Shown: positions 18,789-31,336, numbered from the stretch's first letter. The stretch: 64,000 bases of DNA from Tepidiphilus succinatimandens (GCF_006503695.1 NZ_SBIK01000001.1:62001-126000), one strand, 5' to 3'. Notes: generated by a model not told the origin, from the sequence alone. Made by a program: numbers and translations.

Positions 18789-20048
18789 ATGCATCTGTCC
18801 GAGCTCAAGTCGTTGCACGTCAGCCAGCTCTTGGCCCTAGCCAATGAACAAAACATCGAAGGCGCCAACCGCCTGCGCAAACACGAACTCGTATTCGCGC
18901 TGCTCAAGAACCGCGCCAAGAAAGGGGAACCCATCTTCGGCGAGGGCGTGCTGGAAGTCCTGCCCGAAGGCTACGGCTTTCTCCGTTCGCCCGACACGTC
19001 CTACCTCGCCAGCCCGGACGACATCTACGTCTCACCCTCCCAGATCCGTCGCTTCAACCTGCACACGGGCGACACCATCGAGGGCGAGATCCGCATCCCC
19101 AAGGAAGGCGAACGCTACTTCGCCCTGGTGAAGCTCGACCGCATCAACGGCGAGTCGCCCGAGAAGTGCAAGCACAAGATCCTCTTCGAGAACCTCACCC
19201 CGCTGCACCCGAACGAAGCCTTCAAGCTCGAGCGCGACATCCGCAGCGAAGAGAACCTCACCGGCCGGGTCATCGACATCATCGCCCCCATCGGCAAAGG
19301 CCAGCGCGGCCTCATCGTCGCCCCGCCCAAGACGGGGAAGACCGTGATGCTGCAGCACATCGCGCATGCCATCACCTCGAACCATCCCGACGTCGTGCTC
19401 ATCGTGCTCTTGATCGACGAGCGCCCCGAAGAGGTCACCGAAATGCAGCGCTCGGTACGCGGCGAGGTGGTCGCCTCCACCTTCGACGAGCCGGCCGCGC
19501 GCCACGTGCAGGTGGCCGAGATCGTCATCGAGAAGGCCAAACGCCTCACCGAGCACAAGCGCGACGTGGTGGTGCTGCTCGACTCGCTCACGCGCCTGGC
19601 GCGCGCCTACAACACCGTCGTACCCTCCTCGGGCAAGGTGCTCACCGGCGGCGTGGACGCCAACGCCCTGCAAAAGCCCAAGCGCTTCTTCGGCGCGGCG
19701 CGCAACCTCGAAGAAGGCGGCAGCCTCACCATCATCGCCACGGCGCTCATCGACACCGGCAGCCGCATGGACGACGTGATCTACGAGGAATTCAAGGGCA
19801 CCGGCAACATGGAGCTGCACCTCGACCGGCGCATGGCGGAGAAGCGCGTCTATCCGGCGATCAACGTCAACCGCTCCGGCACCCGGCGCGAAGAGCTGCT
19901 GATGAAACCGGACATCCTGCAAAAGGTGTGGATCCTGCGCAAGCTCCTCTACGGCATGGACGATCTGGAAGCCACCGAATTCCTCCTCGACAAACTCAAG
20001 GCGACGAAGAACAACGCCGAGTTCTTCGACGCCATGCGCCGCGCCTAA
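18789..20048 (+). CDS. rho: Transcription termination factor Rho
   Basis: Rho is the hexameric RNA-dependent ATPase that terminates transcription. The 419 residues show the N-terminal helix bundle, the cold-shock-like RNA-binding domain ([21 protein letters not shown]), the Walker A motif PPKTGKTVM, Walker [14 protein letters not shown] and the Q- and R-loops near [20 protein letters not shown] in part. It has no large insertion in the N-terminal domain, unlike actinobacterial Rho. A bidirectional terminator follows. Confidence 0.99.
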   Translation: MHLSELKSLHVSQLLALANEQNIEGANRLRKHELVFALLKNRAKKGEPIFGEGVLEVLPEGYGFLRSPDTSYLASPDDIYVSPSQIRRFNLHTGDTIEGEIRIPKEGERYFALVKLDRINGESPEKCKHKILFENLTPLHPNEAFKLERDIRSEENLTGRVIDIIAPIGKGQRGLIVAPPKTGKTVMLQHIAHAITSNHPDVVLIVLLIDERPEEVTEMQRSVRGEVVASTFDEPAARHVQVAEIVIEKAKRLTEHKRDVVVLLDSLTRLARAYNTVVPSSGKVLTGGVDANALQKPKRFFGAARNLEEGGSLTIIATALIDTGSRMDDVIYEEFKGTGNMELHLDRRMAEKRVYPAINVNRSGTRREELLMKPDILQKVWILRKLLYGMDDLEATEFLLDKLKATKNNAEFFDAMRRA

Positions 20049-20108
20049 AACAGAACGGTCGAGGCGGGAGCCGCTTCCGGCAGCCCGGCCTGCGCCAAAC
20101 CCAAGCGC

Positions 20109-20138
20109 AAAAAACCGCGGTTTCGAACCGCGGTTTTT
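20109..20138. terminator. Bidirectional terminator between rho and the hydroxyacyl-CoA dehydrogenase gene
   Basis: Two copies of the palindrome AACCGCGGTT flank TCG, giving ten perfect pairs with A-runs on one side and T-runs on the other. It can terminate rho (plus) and the convergent gene (minus). Each arm is itself palindromic. Confidence 0.9.
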
Positions 20139-20189
20139 CGTCTACCGCCCGGCTACGGCCCAGGACAATCGCCCCGAGCAGCCTGAGGC

Positions 20190-21038
20190 TTACCTGTCGT
20201 AGCGGTAGAACCCTTCGCCCGTCTTGCGCCCGAGCCGGCCGGCCTCGACCATCTCCACGAGCAGCGGCGCGGGGCGGAATTTCGGATCCTTGAACCCTTC
20301 GTAGAGCACCTGCATCACCGCGAGCTCGACGTCGAGCCCGATGAGATCGGCGAGCGCCAGCGGCCCGATCGGATGGTTGCAGCCCAGTTTCATCGCCTCG
20401 TCGATCCCCTCGGCGCTCGCCAAGCCTTCCTGCAGCGCGAAGATCGCCTCGTTGATCATGGGGCACAGCAGGCGATTGACCACGAAACCCGGGCTGTTCT
20501 TCACCGCCACCGGCGTCTTGCCCAGCGCCTTGGCGATCGCCTCGGCCTTCTGGTAGGTTTCGTCGGAGGTCTGCAGGCCGCGGATGAGCTCGATGAGCGC
20601 CATCACCGGCACCGGGTTGAAGAAGTGCATGCCGATGACGCGTGCGGGATTCTTCGTCGCGGCGGCGATCTTGGTGATGGAGATGGAGGAAGTGTTGGAC
20701 GCGAGGATCGCCTCGGGCTTGGCGAGCGCGTCGAGCTTGGCGAAGAGCTCGAGCTTGAGCGCCTCGTTCTCGCTCGCCGCCTCGATCACCAGGTCGGCCG
20801 CAGCCACGCCGTCGAGCTGGGTCGCCGTTGCGATGCGCGCGAGCGTCGCGTCTTTGTCCGCCGCCGTGAGTTTTTCTTTCTTCACCAGGCGATCGAGGTT
20901 GGCGGAAATGGTGGCCCGAGCCCGCTCGAGCTGTTGCGTGGAAATGTCGTAGAGCCGCACGGAAAACCCGCTCTGGGCCGCGACCTGGGCAATGCCGCTG
21001 CCCATCGTTCCTGCGCCGACGATGAAGATGGTCTGCAT
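20190..21038 (-). CDS. 3-Hydroxybutyryl-CoA dehydrogenase
   Basis: The enzyme interconverts 3-hydroxyacyl-CoA and 3-ketoacyl-CoA with NAD(P). The 282 residues have the dinucleotide motif VGAGTMGSGIAQ, the active-site stretch ASNTSSISIT with GMHFFNPVPVM (catalytic histidine) and the C-terminal dimerisation domain GFVVNRLLCPMINEA. It is the short stand-alone form (Hbd/PaaH-like), not a FadB fusion. AGGAG precedes the ATG. Its role may be polyhydroxybutyrate or fatty acid turnover; no related genes are adjacent. Confidence 0.93.
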   Translation of the reverse strand: MQTIFIVGAGTMGSGIAQVAAQSGFSVRLYDISTQQLERARATISANLDRLVKKEKLTAADKDATLARIATATQLDGVAAADLVIEAASENEALKLELFAKLDALAKPEAILASNTSSISITKIAAATKNPARVIGMHFFNPVPVMALIELIRGLQTSDETYQKAEAIAKALGKTPVAVKNSPGFVVNRLLCPMINEAIFALQEGLASAEGIDEAMKLGCNHPIGPLALADLIGLDVELAVMQVLYEGFKDPKFRPAPLLVEMVEAGRLGRKTGEGFYRYDR

Positions 21039-21100
21039 GGATGACTCCTCTGCGGTTGGTGGAAGACGTGCGCCGGCCTCCGGCGCGTTTGCTGCAGTGC

Positions 21101-21106
21101 AGTGTA
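21101..21106 (-). promoter_or_regulatory. Extended -10 box of the hydroxyacyl-CoA dehydrogenase gene
   Basis: TACACT preceded by TGC on the minus strand forms an extended -10 element 62 bases before the start codon. No good -35 box accompanies it. Confidence 0.4.
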
Positions 21107-21127
21107 GCACAGCGCCAACCGGAGCGC

Positions 21128-21156
21128 TTGCCGCCTCGCCCAGCCTCCTTTATCAT
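21128..21156 (+). promoter_or_regulatory. Predicted promoter of the response regulator gene
   Basis: TTGCCG (21128-21133) and TATCAT (21151-21156) are spaced by 17 bases, with the predicted start about 20 bases before the ATG at 21185. Confidence 0.55.
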
Positions 21157-21184
21157 GGAAAGCGCATGACGACTGGCACCGCCC

Positions 21185-21697
21185 ATGCCCCGAGCCCTTC
21201 TCATCGACGACGAACCCGACCTGCGCACGCTGCTCACGCTCGCGCTGCACCGCCACGGCTGGCAGGCCGACGCCGTGGGTGACTGCGCCGGGGCCCGCCG
21301 CGTGCTCGACGATACCGCCACGCCGTATCACCTCATTCTCACCGATCTGCGCCTTCCGGACGGCAACGGGCTCGATCTCGTGCGCCACGCCCGCGAGCGT
21401 CGCCCCCTCACGCCGGTGGTCGTCCTCACCGCGTACGGGGACATCGACACGGCGGTACAGGCCGTCAAGCTCGGGGCGCACGACTTCCTCACCAAACCCT
21501 TGCGCATCGAGCGCCTCGCCCAGCTCCTCGAAGGTTTCGCCCAGTGCCCGCCGGATCAGGACGCCCCCGTCGACCCGGCAGCCTTGCGCGCAGCCCTCGA
21601 GCGCAACCGCTGGAACCAGAGCCGGACCGCACGGGAACTGGGCTGGACGCTCGCCAAGCTGCGCTACTGGATGCAACGCCTCGGCCTGACCCAATAG
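21185..21697 (+). CDS. Orphan response regulator with receiver and Fis-type HTH, no AAA+ domain
   Basis: The 170 residues contain a receiver domain (1-115) with the acidic pocket IDDEPD, phosphoacceptor Asp54 in ILTDLRLPDGNG and the conserved lysine in FLTKPL, then a Fis-like helix-turn-helix at about 130-168 (NRWNQSRTARELGWTLAKLRYWM). This is the architecture of RegA/PrrA/ActR redox regulators or of an NtrC-type regulator lacking its central domain. No histidine kinase is nearby, so neither signal nor targets can be named. Confidence 0.85.
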   Translation: MPRALLIDDEPDLRTLLTLALHRHGWQADAVGDCAGARRVLDDTATPYHLILTDLRLPDGNGLDLVRHARERRPLTPVVVLTAYGDIDTAVQAVKLGAHDFLTKPLRIERLAQLLEGFAQCPPDQDAPVDPAALRAALERNRWNQSRTARELGWTLAKLRYWMQRLGLTQ

Positions 21698-21749
21698 CGC
21701 CTTGCGAAATCATGAAAATAGCATGAAACGAACCCTTCCCCGCTGATGG

Positions 21750-21755
21750 TACAAT
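21750..21755 (+). promoter_or_regulatory. Extended -10 box of yajC-secDF
   Basis: TACAAT preceded by TGG is an extended -10 element 30 bases before yajC. A matching -35 box is not evident. Confidence 0.5.
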
Positions 21756-21785
21756 TTCTTTTTTCTCTTTCGAGGAGTCTCCCTC

Positions 21786-22112
21786 ATGTTCATCACCGAC
21801 GCTTACGCCCAAGGCGCCCCGGCAGCGGATCCGACCGGCGGCCTGATGCAGCTGCTGCCCATCATCCTGATGTTCGTCGTGCTGTGGTTCCTCATGGTGC
21901 GGCCGCAGATGAAACGGGCGAAGGAGCACAAGGCCATGATCCAGGCGCTCGCCAAAGGCGACGAGGTAATCACCCAGGGCGGCATCGCCGGTCGGGTGAC
22001 CTCGGTGGACGAAGATTTCGTTCGGGTCGAAATCGCCAAAGGGGTTGAAGTGACGGTGCAAAAACCCACCATTGCCGCCGTGCTGCCCAAGGGCACGCTG
22101 AAAAATCTCTAA
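21786..22112 (+). CDS. yajC: Sec translocon accessory subunit YajC
   Basis: YajC associates with SecDF at the inner membrane. The 108 residues have a single membrane helix (about 20-40, LLPIILMFVVLWFLMVRPQ) and the cytoplasmic motif GDEVITQGGIAGRV. GAGGAG precedes the start. queA and tgt, often found upstream, are absent here. secD follows after 17 bases. Confidence 0.97.
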   Translation: MFITDAYAQGAPAADPTGGLMQLLPIILMFVVLWFLMVRPQMKRAKEHKAMIQALAKGDEVITQGGIAGRVTSVDEDFVRVEIAKGVEVTVQKPTIAAVLPKGTLKNL

Positions 22113-22129
22113 AGCGCTCCCCTACCCAT

Positions 22130-23968
22130 ATGAACCGCTACCCTCTGTGGAAGAATCTGCTGATCGCCTTCGTGCTGCTGCTGGGGGCGATCTACGCCGC
22201 GCCGAACCTCTTCGGCGAGATCCCCGCCGTGCAGATCACACCGGCGCGGCCCGGTGCCCCGTTCGACGCCCGTTCTCTCGCCGCCCGGCTGGAGCCGAAG
22301 CTGACCGCGGCTGGGCTCACTCCCCAGGGTTTTCTCTTCGAGGCCGGGGCCCTGAGGGTGCGGTTCGCCGACACCGAAACCCAGATCCGGGCAAAAGACC
22401 TGATCGAAGCCGAGCTCAATCCCGATCCGGAAAAGCCCGAGGCGATCGTGGCGCTCAACCTCCTGCCCGGCACGCCCGAGTGGCTCGCACGGCTGGGCGC
22501 CAAACCGATGTATCTCGGGCTCGACCTGCGCGGCGGCGTCCACTTCCTGCTCGAAGTGGACATGGACGGCGCGCTGACCAAGCGGCTCGACGCCATCGCC
22601 GCCGACCTGCGCTCGCTCATGCGGGCGGAGAAGATCCGCCACCAGGGAATCGTGCGCAACGGCCGGCTCATCGAAGCGCGTTTCGCCGACGAAGCCGCGG
22701 CCGAAGCGGCGCGGCGCGTGATCGCCAAGAACGTGCCCGATCTGGCCCTCGACGTGACGGCCCAGGGCGAAACGGTGAAGCTCGTCGCGCGGCTCACGCC
22801 CGCGGCGGAGAAGACCCTGCGCGAATTCGCCCTCAAGCAGAACATCACCACCCTGCACAACCGCATCAATGAGCTGGGCGTCGCCGAACCCGTCATCCAG
22901 CAGCAGGGGACAGACCGCATCGTCGTGCAACTGCCCGGCGTGCAGGACGTAGCCAAGGCCAAGGACATCCTTGGGCGCACGGCCACCTTGGAAGTGCGCC
23001 TAGTCGACGACACGCCGGGCGCGCTCGAAGAGGCGATCGCCGGCCGCGTTCCACCGGGCACCGAGCTCCTCTACGAGCGCAATGGCCGCCCCATCCTGGT
23101 GAAGAAAGACGTCGTGCTCACCGGCGAGCGCCTCACCGACGCCCAGCCCGGCTTCGACGGGCAGACCGGCGAGCCGGCGGTGCACCTGACGCTGGATTCG
23201 GCCGGCGCGCGCATCTTCCGCGACGTCACCCGCGACAACGTCGGCAAGCGCATGGCGATCCTGCTCATCGAGCGGGGACAGGCCGAAGTGATCACCGCCC
23301 CGGTGATCCGCACCGAGATCACGGGCGGACGGGTGCAGATCTCGGGGGCGATGACGGTGGAAGAGGCGCGCGACATCGCGCTGCTACTGCGTGCCGGCAG
23401 CCTTGCCGCCCCGATGCGCATCGTCGAGGAGCGCACCGTCGGCCCCAGCCTCGGCAAAGAGAACATCGAGCGCGGCGTGCACGCCACGCTGTGGGGTTTC
23501 GCGATCATCGCCGTCTTCATGATCGTCTATTACCAGCTCATCGGCCTTTACTCGGTGGTGGCGCTGGCGGCCAACCTCATGCTCCTCGTGGCGCTGCTGT
23601 CGCTCTTGCAGGCCACCCTCACCTTGCCGGGAATCGCGGCGATGGCACTCACGCTGGGCATGGCGATCGACGCCAACGTCCTCATCAACGAGCGCATCCG
23701 CGAGGAATTGCGCCTGGGCGTCTCGCCGCAGATGGCGATCGCCGCCGGCTACGAGCGGGCGTTTGCCACCATCCTCGACTCCAACGTGACCACGCTCATC
23801 GCCGGCGTGGCGCTGCTGGTCTTCGGCTCCGGCCCGGTGCGCGGCTTCGCCGTGGTGCACTGCCTCGGCATCCTCACCTCCATGTTCTCGGCCATCCTGG
23901 TGTCGCGCATGCTGGTCAACTTCACTTACGGCGGCAAGAAGCGCGTCGCCCACGTCTCGATCGGCTGA
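22130..23968 (+). CDS. secD: Protein translocase subunit SecD
   Basis: SecD, with SecF, uses the proton gradient to complete protein export. The 612 residues show an N-terminal membrane helix (about 8-26), a large periplasmic region (MYLGLDLRGGVHFLLEVD at its start) and a C-terminal cluster of five helices with the RND-like segment MALTLGMAIDANVLINERIREE. secF starts 12 bases downstream. Confidence 0.98.
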   Translation: MNRYPLWKNLLIAFVLLLGAIYAAPNLFGEIPAVQITPARPGAPFDARSLAARLEPKLTAAGLTPQGFLFEAGALRVRFADTETQIRAKDLIEAELNPDPEKPEAIVALNLLPGTPEWLARLGAKPMYLGLDLRGGVHFLLEVDMDGALTKRLDAIAADLRSLMRAEKIRHQGIVRNGRLIEARFADEAAAEAARRVIAKNVPDLALDVTAQGETVKLVARLTPAAEKTLREFALKQNITTLHNRINELGVAEPVIQQQGTDRIVVQLPGVQDVAKAKDILGRTATLEVRLVDDTPGALEEAIAGRVPPGTELLYERNGRPILVKKDVVLTGERLTDAQPGFDGQTGEPAVHLTLDSAGARIFRDVTRDNVGKRMAILLIERGQAEVITAPVIRTEITGGRVQISGAMTVEEARDIALLLRAGSLAAPMRIVEERTVGPSLGKENIERGVHATLWGFAIIAVFMIVYYQLIGLYSVVALAANLMLLVALLSLLQATLTLPGIAAMALTLGMAIDANVLINERIREELRLGVSPQMAIAAGYERAFATILDSNVTTLIAGVALLVFGSGPVRGFAVVHCLGILTSMFSAILVSRMLVNFTYGGKKRVAHVSIG

Positions 23969-23980
23969 ACGGAGACTTCC

Positions 23981-24916
23981 ATGGAATTATTCCATCCGCG
24001 CCAAGACATCCCCTTCATGCGGCACGCCCTGTGGTTCAACGCCGTGTCGCTCCTCACTTTCGTGGCCGCCGTACTCTTTCTCGCCCTGCGCGGGCTGAAC
24101 CTCTCCATCGAATTCACCGGCGGCACCTTGGTGGAAGTACGCGCCAGCGAGGCCGTTGCGCTCGAAGCGGTACGCGACGTGCTCGCCCAGGCGGGGCTGC
24201 GCGAAGCCCAGGTGCAGAACTTCGGCTCCGCGCGCGACCTCCTCATCCGCCTGCCGCATCTGGGCGACGGCGAGAGCGCCCAGGCCGGCGAACGGGTGAA
24301 GGCGCTGCTCTCCCAGGTACCGGGGGCGAACTTCGAGGTGCGCCGCGTCGAGTTCGTGGGGCCCCAGGTGGGCAAGGAACTGGCCACCAACGGGCTCATG
24401 GCACTCGCTTTCGTGGTATTTGGCATCGTCGCCTATCTGGCGATGCGCTTCGAGTGGCGCTTCGCGGTCTCGGCCATCATCGCCAACCTGCACGACGTGG
24501 TGATCATCCTCGGGGCATTCGCCGCCTTCCAGTGGGAATTCTCGCTCTCCGTGCTCGCGGCGGTGCTCGCCGTGCTGGGCTACTCGGTCAACGAGACAGT
24601 GGTGATCTTCGATCGGGTGCGCGAGGTTTTCAAGCAGCGCCGTGGCAAGATGGACACGCCCGCCGTGCTCGATCATGCGATCACCGCCACCATGTCGCGC
24701 ACCATCATCACGCACGCGAGCACCCTGGCGATGGTGGTGACGATCCTGCTCTTCGGCGGCGAGACGCTGCACTACTTCGCGCTCGCGCTCACCATCGGCA
24801 TCGTCTTCGGCATCTATTCGTCGATCTTCGTCTCGGCCGCACTCGTGATGTGGTTCGGCGTCACGCGCGAGGATCTGGTCAAACCGGCGAAGAAGAAGGA
24901 AGAGGCGGTGGTCTGA
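23981..24916 (+). CDS. secF: Protein translocase subunit SecF
   Basis: SecF completes the SecDF pair. The 311 residues begin with a membrane helix, continue with the short periplasmic domain (SIEFTGGTLVEV) and end with five helices including VLGYSVNETVVIFDRVRE. GGAG lies six bases before the ATG. A strong bidirectional terminator follows. Confidence 0.98.
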   Translation: MELFHPRQDIPFMRHALWFNAVSLLTFVAAVLFLALRGLNLSIEFTGGTLVEVRASEAVALEAVRDVLAQAGLREAQVQNFGSARDLLIRLPHLGDGESAQAGERVKALLSQVPGANFEVRRVEFVGPQVGKELATNGLMALAFVVFGIVAYLAMRFEWRFAVSAIIANLHDVVIILGAFAAFQWEFSLSVLAAVLAVLGYSVNETVVIFDRVREVFKQRRGKMDTPAVLDHAITATMSRTIITHASTLAMVVTILLFGGETLHYFALALTIGIVFGIYSSIFVSAALVMWFGVTREDLVKPAKKKEEAVV

Positions 24917-24931
24917 TTCTCTCTTCTGTGG

Positions 24932-24967
24932 CATGAAAAAGCCCCCGGAACCGGGGGCTTTTTCATG
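24932..24967. terminator. Bidirectional terminator between secF and fpr
   Basis: A perfect inverted repeat with 17-base arms (catgaaaaagcccccgg) and a two-base loop carries A- and T-runs that serve both convergent genes. The unbroken symmetry is unusually long for a terminator. Confidence 0.95.
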
Positions 24968-24990
24968 GGTAGCGCGAAAGGGCGGCGGGC

Positions 24991-25818
24991 TTACTGATCG
25001 ACGAAGGCCCGTTCGATGGCGTAGTGACCCGGCACGCCCATGCTGGGCGAGACCTGGAAGCCCAGGTCGTCGAGGATCTTGCTCGTGTCGGCGAGCATGC
25101 GCATGCTGCCGCACAGAAGCGCCCGGTCGGTCTCGGGGTTGAGCTGGGGAATGCCCAGGTCGGCGGCGAGCTTGCCGCTGGTGATGAGGTCGGTGATCCG
25201 GCCTTGGTGAATGAAAGGCTCGCGCGTGACGGTGGGGTAGTAGATGAGTTTTTCGCGCACCATCTCGCCCAGGAACTCGTGCTGCGGCAGTTCCTTGGTG
25301 ATGTAGTCGTAGTAGCCGAGCTCGCGCACCCAGCGCGTGCAGTGTACAAGGATCACTTTTTCGTAGCGATCGTAGACGTCCGGATCCTTGATGATGGACA
25401 TGAAAGGCGCGAGCCCCGTGCCGGTGGCCAGAAGAAAAAGCCGCTTTGCGCCGGGCAGGAGGTTGTCCTGCACGAGCGTGCCGGTGGGCTTGGTGGAGAC
25501 GAGCACTTCGTCGCCTACCTTGAGGTGCTGCAGCCGCGAGGTGAGCGGGCCGTTGGGCACCTTGATCGAGTAGAACTCGAGGTGCTCTTCCCAGTTGGCG
25601 CTGGCGATGGAATAGGCGCGCAGCAGCGGCTTGCCATCGACCATCAGACCGATCATGACGAACTGGCCATTGATGAAGCGGAAACCCGGATCGCGGGTGC
25701 AGCGGAAGCTGAAGAGGGTGTCGGTCCAGTGATGCACCCAGATCACTTTCTCGACGCGCAGGTTCTTGGGCAAGGCGGGGGAAGACGTCTGCTCGGCAAC
25801 GGCACCGGTTTCGGCCAT
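24991..25818 (-). CDS. fpr: Ferredoxin--NADP+ reductase
   Basis: Fpr transfers electrons between NADPH and ferredoxin or flavodoxin through FAD. The 275 residues contain the FAD motif LLRAYSIAS, the NADP motif LATGTGLAPFMSI and the C-terminal GHYAIERAFVDQ that belongs to the bacterial subclass. The chosen ATG has GAGGA upstream; a TTG three codons earlier is less likely. The FdxA ferredoxin encoded at 17.8 kb is a plausible partner. Confidence 0.95.
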   Translation of the reverse strand: MAETGAVAEQTSSPALPKNLRVEKVIWVHHWTDTLFSFRCTRDPGFRFINGQFVMIGLMVDGKPLLRAYSIASANWEEHLEFYSIKVPNGPLTSRLQHLKVGDEVLVSTKPTGTLVQDNLLPGAKRLFLLATGTGLAPFMSIIKDPDVYDRYEKVILVHCTRWVRELGYYDYITKELPQHEFLGEMVREKLIYYPTVTREPFIHQGRITDLITSGKLAADLGIPQLNPETDRALLCGSMRMLADTSKILDDLGFQVSPSMGVPGHYAIERAFVDQ

Positions 25819-25854
25819 GGCGGTCAAATCCTCGCTGAAGGACTAAAAAACGCA

Positions 25855-25884
25855 ATGATAGCACCGGCTTAATTCCGGCGCCAA
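25855..25884 (-). promoter_or_regulatory. Predicted promoter of fpr with an internal inverted repeat
   Basis: TTGGCG (25879-25884) and TATCAT (25855-25860) are spaced by 18 bases, with TGC giving an extended -10. The spacer holds an imperfect inverted repeat (GCGCCGG and CCGGTGC around a seven-base loop) that could be an operator, or a weak purB terminator. Confidence 0.6.
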
Positions 25885-25897
25885 CACGATTGGAATC

Positions 25898-28526
<2,629 letters not shown>

Positions 28527-28539
28527 CGCGGGACTCCGT

Positions 28540-31263
28540 TCAGCTCAGTTTACCGTGGCAGTGTTTGTATTTCTTGCCGGAACCGCAGGGGCAGGGATCG
28601 TTGCGGCCGACCTTGGGCAGCGCATTGGTCTGCGGCCGGGCCTTGACGGCCGTCTCACCTCCCTCTTCGGCACCGGGTTCGGCGTGATGGTACTGCACTT
28701 GCTGCACTTCGGGGGGGCGTTCGACGACCTCTTCGACCGCGGCCTCGGTGCGCACCTGCACCGAAAGAAGGATGCGGCTGACGTCGCGCCGGATGGCGTC
28801 GAGCATGGTCTCGAAGAGCTCGAAGGCTTCGCGCTTGTATTCCTGTTTCGGGTTCTTTTGCGCATACCCCCGCAGATGGATGCCCTGGCGCAGGTGATCG
28901 AGCGCCGAGAGGTGTTCGCGCCAGTGCGTGTCGATGCTCTGCAGCAGGATGCTGCGCTCGAACTGTTTCCAGGCCTGCGGATCGACCAGGCTCGCCTTGG
29001 CGCGGTAAGACGCTTCGGCCGCTTCGAGCACGCGCTCGAGCAGCTGCTCGTCGCTGAGATCCGGTTCGGCCTCGAGCCACTGGCGCAGCGGCAGCGACAG
29101 GTTGAATTCGCCGGCGAGCGTCTGCTCCAGCCCGGCGAGATCCCATTGCTCTTCGACGCTGTCGGCCGGCACGTAGGTGCGGAAGATGTCGGTGAGGGTG
29201 CCGGCGCGCATGTCGGCGACGAGTTCGCTCACGTCCTCGGCGTCGACCACTTCGTTTCGCTGGGCGTAGATGACCTTGCGCTGTTCGTTGGCGACGTCGT
29301 CGTATTCGAGCAGCTGCTTGCGGATGTCGAAGTTGTGCTGCTCGACGCGGCGCTGGGCCGATTCGAGCGAGCGCGTCACCATGGGATGTTCGATCGCCTC
29401 GCCCTCGGGCATCTTCAGGCGCACCATGATGGCGTTGAGCCGGTCGCCGGCGAAGATGCGCAGCAGCGGGTCTTCCAGCGAGAGGTAGAAGCGCGAGGAG
29501 CCGGGGTCGCCCTGGCGTCCGGCGCGGCCGCGCAGCTGGTTGTCGATGCGGCGCGATTCGTGCCGTTCGGTGCCGATGATGCGCAAGCCCCCGGCGGCGA
29601 TCACCGCGTCGTGTGCTTTCTGCCATTCGGCGCGCAGTGCCTCGATGCGCTTTTCCTTTTCTTCGTCGGAGAGCGCGGGGTCGTTGCGGATCTCCTCGAT
29701 CTGCGGCGCGATGTTGCCGCCGAGCACGATGTCGGTGCCACGGCCGGCCATGTTGGTGGCGATCGTCACCATGCCGGGGCGTCCGGCCTGGGCGATGATG
29801 TGCGCCTCGCGCTCGTGCTGCTTGGCGTTGAGCACCTGGTGCGGGATCTTTTCCTTGGTGAGGAGCCGGGAGAGGAACTCGTTGACCTCGATCGAGGTGG
29901 TGCCGACCAGCACGGGCTGGCCGCGTTCGCGGCAGTCCTTGATGTCCTCGATCACCGCCTGCCATTTCTCCTTGGCGGTGCGATAGACGCGGTCGTTCTC
30001 GTCGCGGCGCACGAGCGGCCGGTTGGTGGGGATGATGACGGTCTCGAGGCCGTAGATCTGCTGGAATTCGTAGGCTTCCGTGTCGGCCGTGCCGGTCATG
30101 CCGGCCAGCTTTTCGTACATGCGGAAGTAGTTCTGGAAAGTGATCGAGGCGAGCGTCTGGTTCTCGGCCTGGATGCGCACGCCTTCCTTGGCTTCGATCG
30201 CCTGATGCAGCCCTTCGGACCAGCGCCGGCCGGGCATGAGCCGGCCGGTGAATTCGTCGACGATGATGATTTCGTCGTTCTGCACCACGTAGTGCTGGTC
30301 GCGGTGAAAGAGCGCGTGCGCCCGCAGCGCCGCGTAGAGGTGGTGCAGCAGGGTGATGTAGCGCGGATCGTAGAGGTTGCCGCCTTCGGGCAGCAGCCCC
30401 ATGCGCATGAGGATGCCCTCGACCTTTTCGTGCCCCTGCTCGGTGAGCAGCACCTGACGCGCCTTGAGGTCGATGGTGTAATCCCCGGGCTCGAGCACTT
30501 CCTCGCCCTGCATCTTCTGTTCGGTAAGGAGCGGCACCACCTCGTTCATCTTGAGGTAGAGCTCGGTGTTGTCCTCGGCCTGGCCGGAGATGATGAGCGG
30601 GGTGCGCGCCTCGTCGATGAGGATGGAGTCGACCTCGTCGACGATGGCGTAGTGTAGCCCCCGCTGCACGCGATCGACCGGGGCGTAGACCATGTTGTCG
30701 CGCAGATAGTCGAAGCCGAATTCGTTGTTCGTGCCGTAGGTGATGTCGGCCGCGTAGGCTTCCTGCTTTTCGCCGTGCGACAGGCCGGGGACGTTGCAGC
30801 CCACCGTCAGCCCCAGGAAACGGTAGATTCGCCCCATCCAGTCGGAGTCGCGCCGCGCGAGGTAGTCGTTGACTGTGACGACGTGCACCCCTTTGCCCGT
30901 GATCGCATTGAGATAGGCCGGCAGCGTCGCCACCAGGGTCTTGCCCTCGCCGGTGCGCATCTCGGCGATCTTGCCCTCGTGCAGCACGATGCCGCCGATG
31001 AGCTGGACGTCGAAGTGGCGCATGCCATGCACGCGCTTGCCCGCCTCGCGCACCACGGCGAAGGCCTCGGGCAGCAAGGCATCGAGCGATTCGCCATTGG
31101 CATGGCGCTGTTTGAATTCCGCCGTCTTCGCGCGCAGGGCTTCGTCCGAGAGGGCGGCCACGCTCGGTTCGAGTTCGTTGATGCGGGCGACGGTGGTGCG
31201 GTAACGCCGCAGCAGCCGGTCATTTCGGCTGCCGAAGAGTTTCTTGAGGACGCGGGTAATCAT
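28540..31263 (-). CDS. secA: Preprotein translocase ATPase SecA
   Basis: SecA is the ATPase that drives proteins through SecYEG. The 907 residues contain Walker A in [13 protein letters not shown], the DEAD-like motif [14 protein letters not shown], the [12 protein letters not shown] arginine-finger region and the C-terminal zinc and SecB-binding tail [17 protein letters not shown]. It is divergent from dciA and leads the secA-argJ-purB unit. Confidence 0.99.
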   Translation of the reverse strand: MITRVLKKLFGSRNDRLLRRYRTTVARINELEPSVAALSDEALRAKTAEFKQRHANGESLDALLPEAFAVVREAGKRVHGMRHFDVQLIGGIVLHEGKIAEMRTGEGKTLVATLPAYLNAITGKGVHVVTVNDYLARRDSDWMGRIYRFLGLTVGCNVPGLSHGEKQEAYAADITYGTNNEFGFDYLRDNMVYAPVDRVQRGLHYAIVDEVDSILIDEARTPLIISGQAEDNTELYLKMNEVVPLLTEQKMQGEEVLEPGDYTIDLKARQVLLTEQGHEKVEGILMRMGLLPEGGNLYDPRYITLLHHLYAALRAHALFHRDQHYVVQNDEIIIVDEFTGRLMPGRRWSEGLHQAIEAKEGVRIQAENQTLASITFQNYFRMYEKLAGMTGTADTEAYEFQQIYGLETVIIPTNRPLVRRDENDRVYRTAKEKWQAVIEDIKDCRERGQPVLVGTTSIEVNEFLSRLLTKEKIPHQVLNAKQHEREAHIIAQAGRPGMVTIATNMAGRGTDIVLGGNIAPQIEEIRNDPALSDEEKEKRIEALRAEWQKAHDAVIAAGGLRIIGTERHESRRIDNQLRGRAGRQGDPGSSRFYLSLEDPLLRIFAGDRLNAIMVRLKMPEGEAIEHPMVTRSLESAQRRVEQHNFDIRKQLLEYDDVANEQRKVIYAQRNEVVDAEDVSELVADMRAGTLTDIFRTYVPADSVEEQWDLAGLEQTLAGEFNLSLPLRQWLEAEPDLSDEQLLERVLEAAEASYRAKASLVDPQAWKQFERSILLQSIDTHWREHLSALDHLRQGIHLRGYAQKNPKQEYKREAFELFETMLDAIRRDVSRILLSVQVRTEAAVEEVVERPPEVQQVQYHHAEPGAEEGGETAVKARPQTNALPKVGRNDPCPCGSGKKYKHCHGKLS

Positions 31264-31300
31264 TACGTGCGGTCGGCTTGTCGGAGCGAATGGTGAAGTT

Positions 31301-31306
31301 TATCAT
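31301..31306 (+). promoter_or_regulatory. -10 box of the predicted dciA promoter
   Basis: TATCAT at 31301-31306 pairs with TTGTCG at 31278-31283 across a 17-base spacer in the short secA-dciA divergent region. The predicted start is about 24 bases before dciA. Confidence 0.55.
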
Positions 31307-31336
31307 GCCCCATCGGACGAGGCACGGGAAAGGGCG

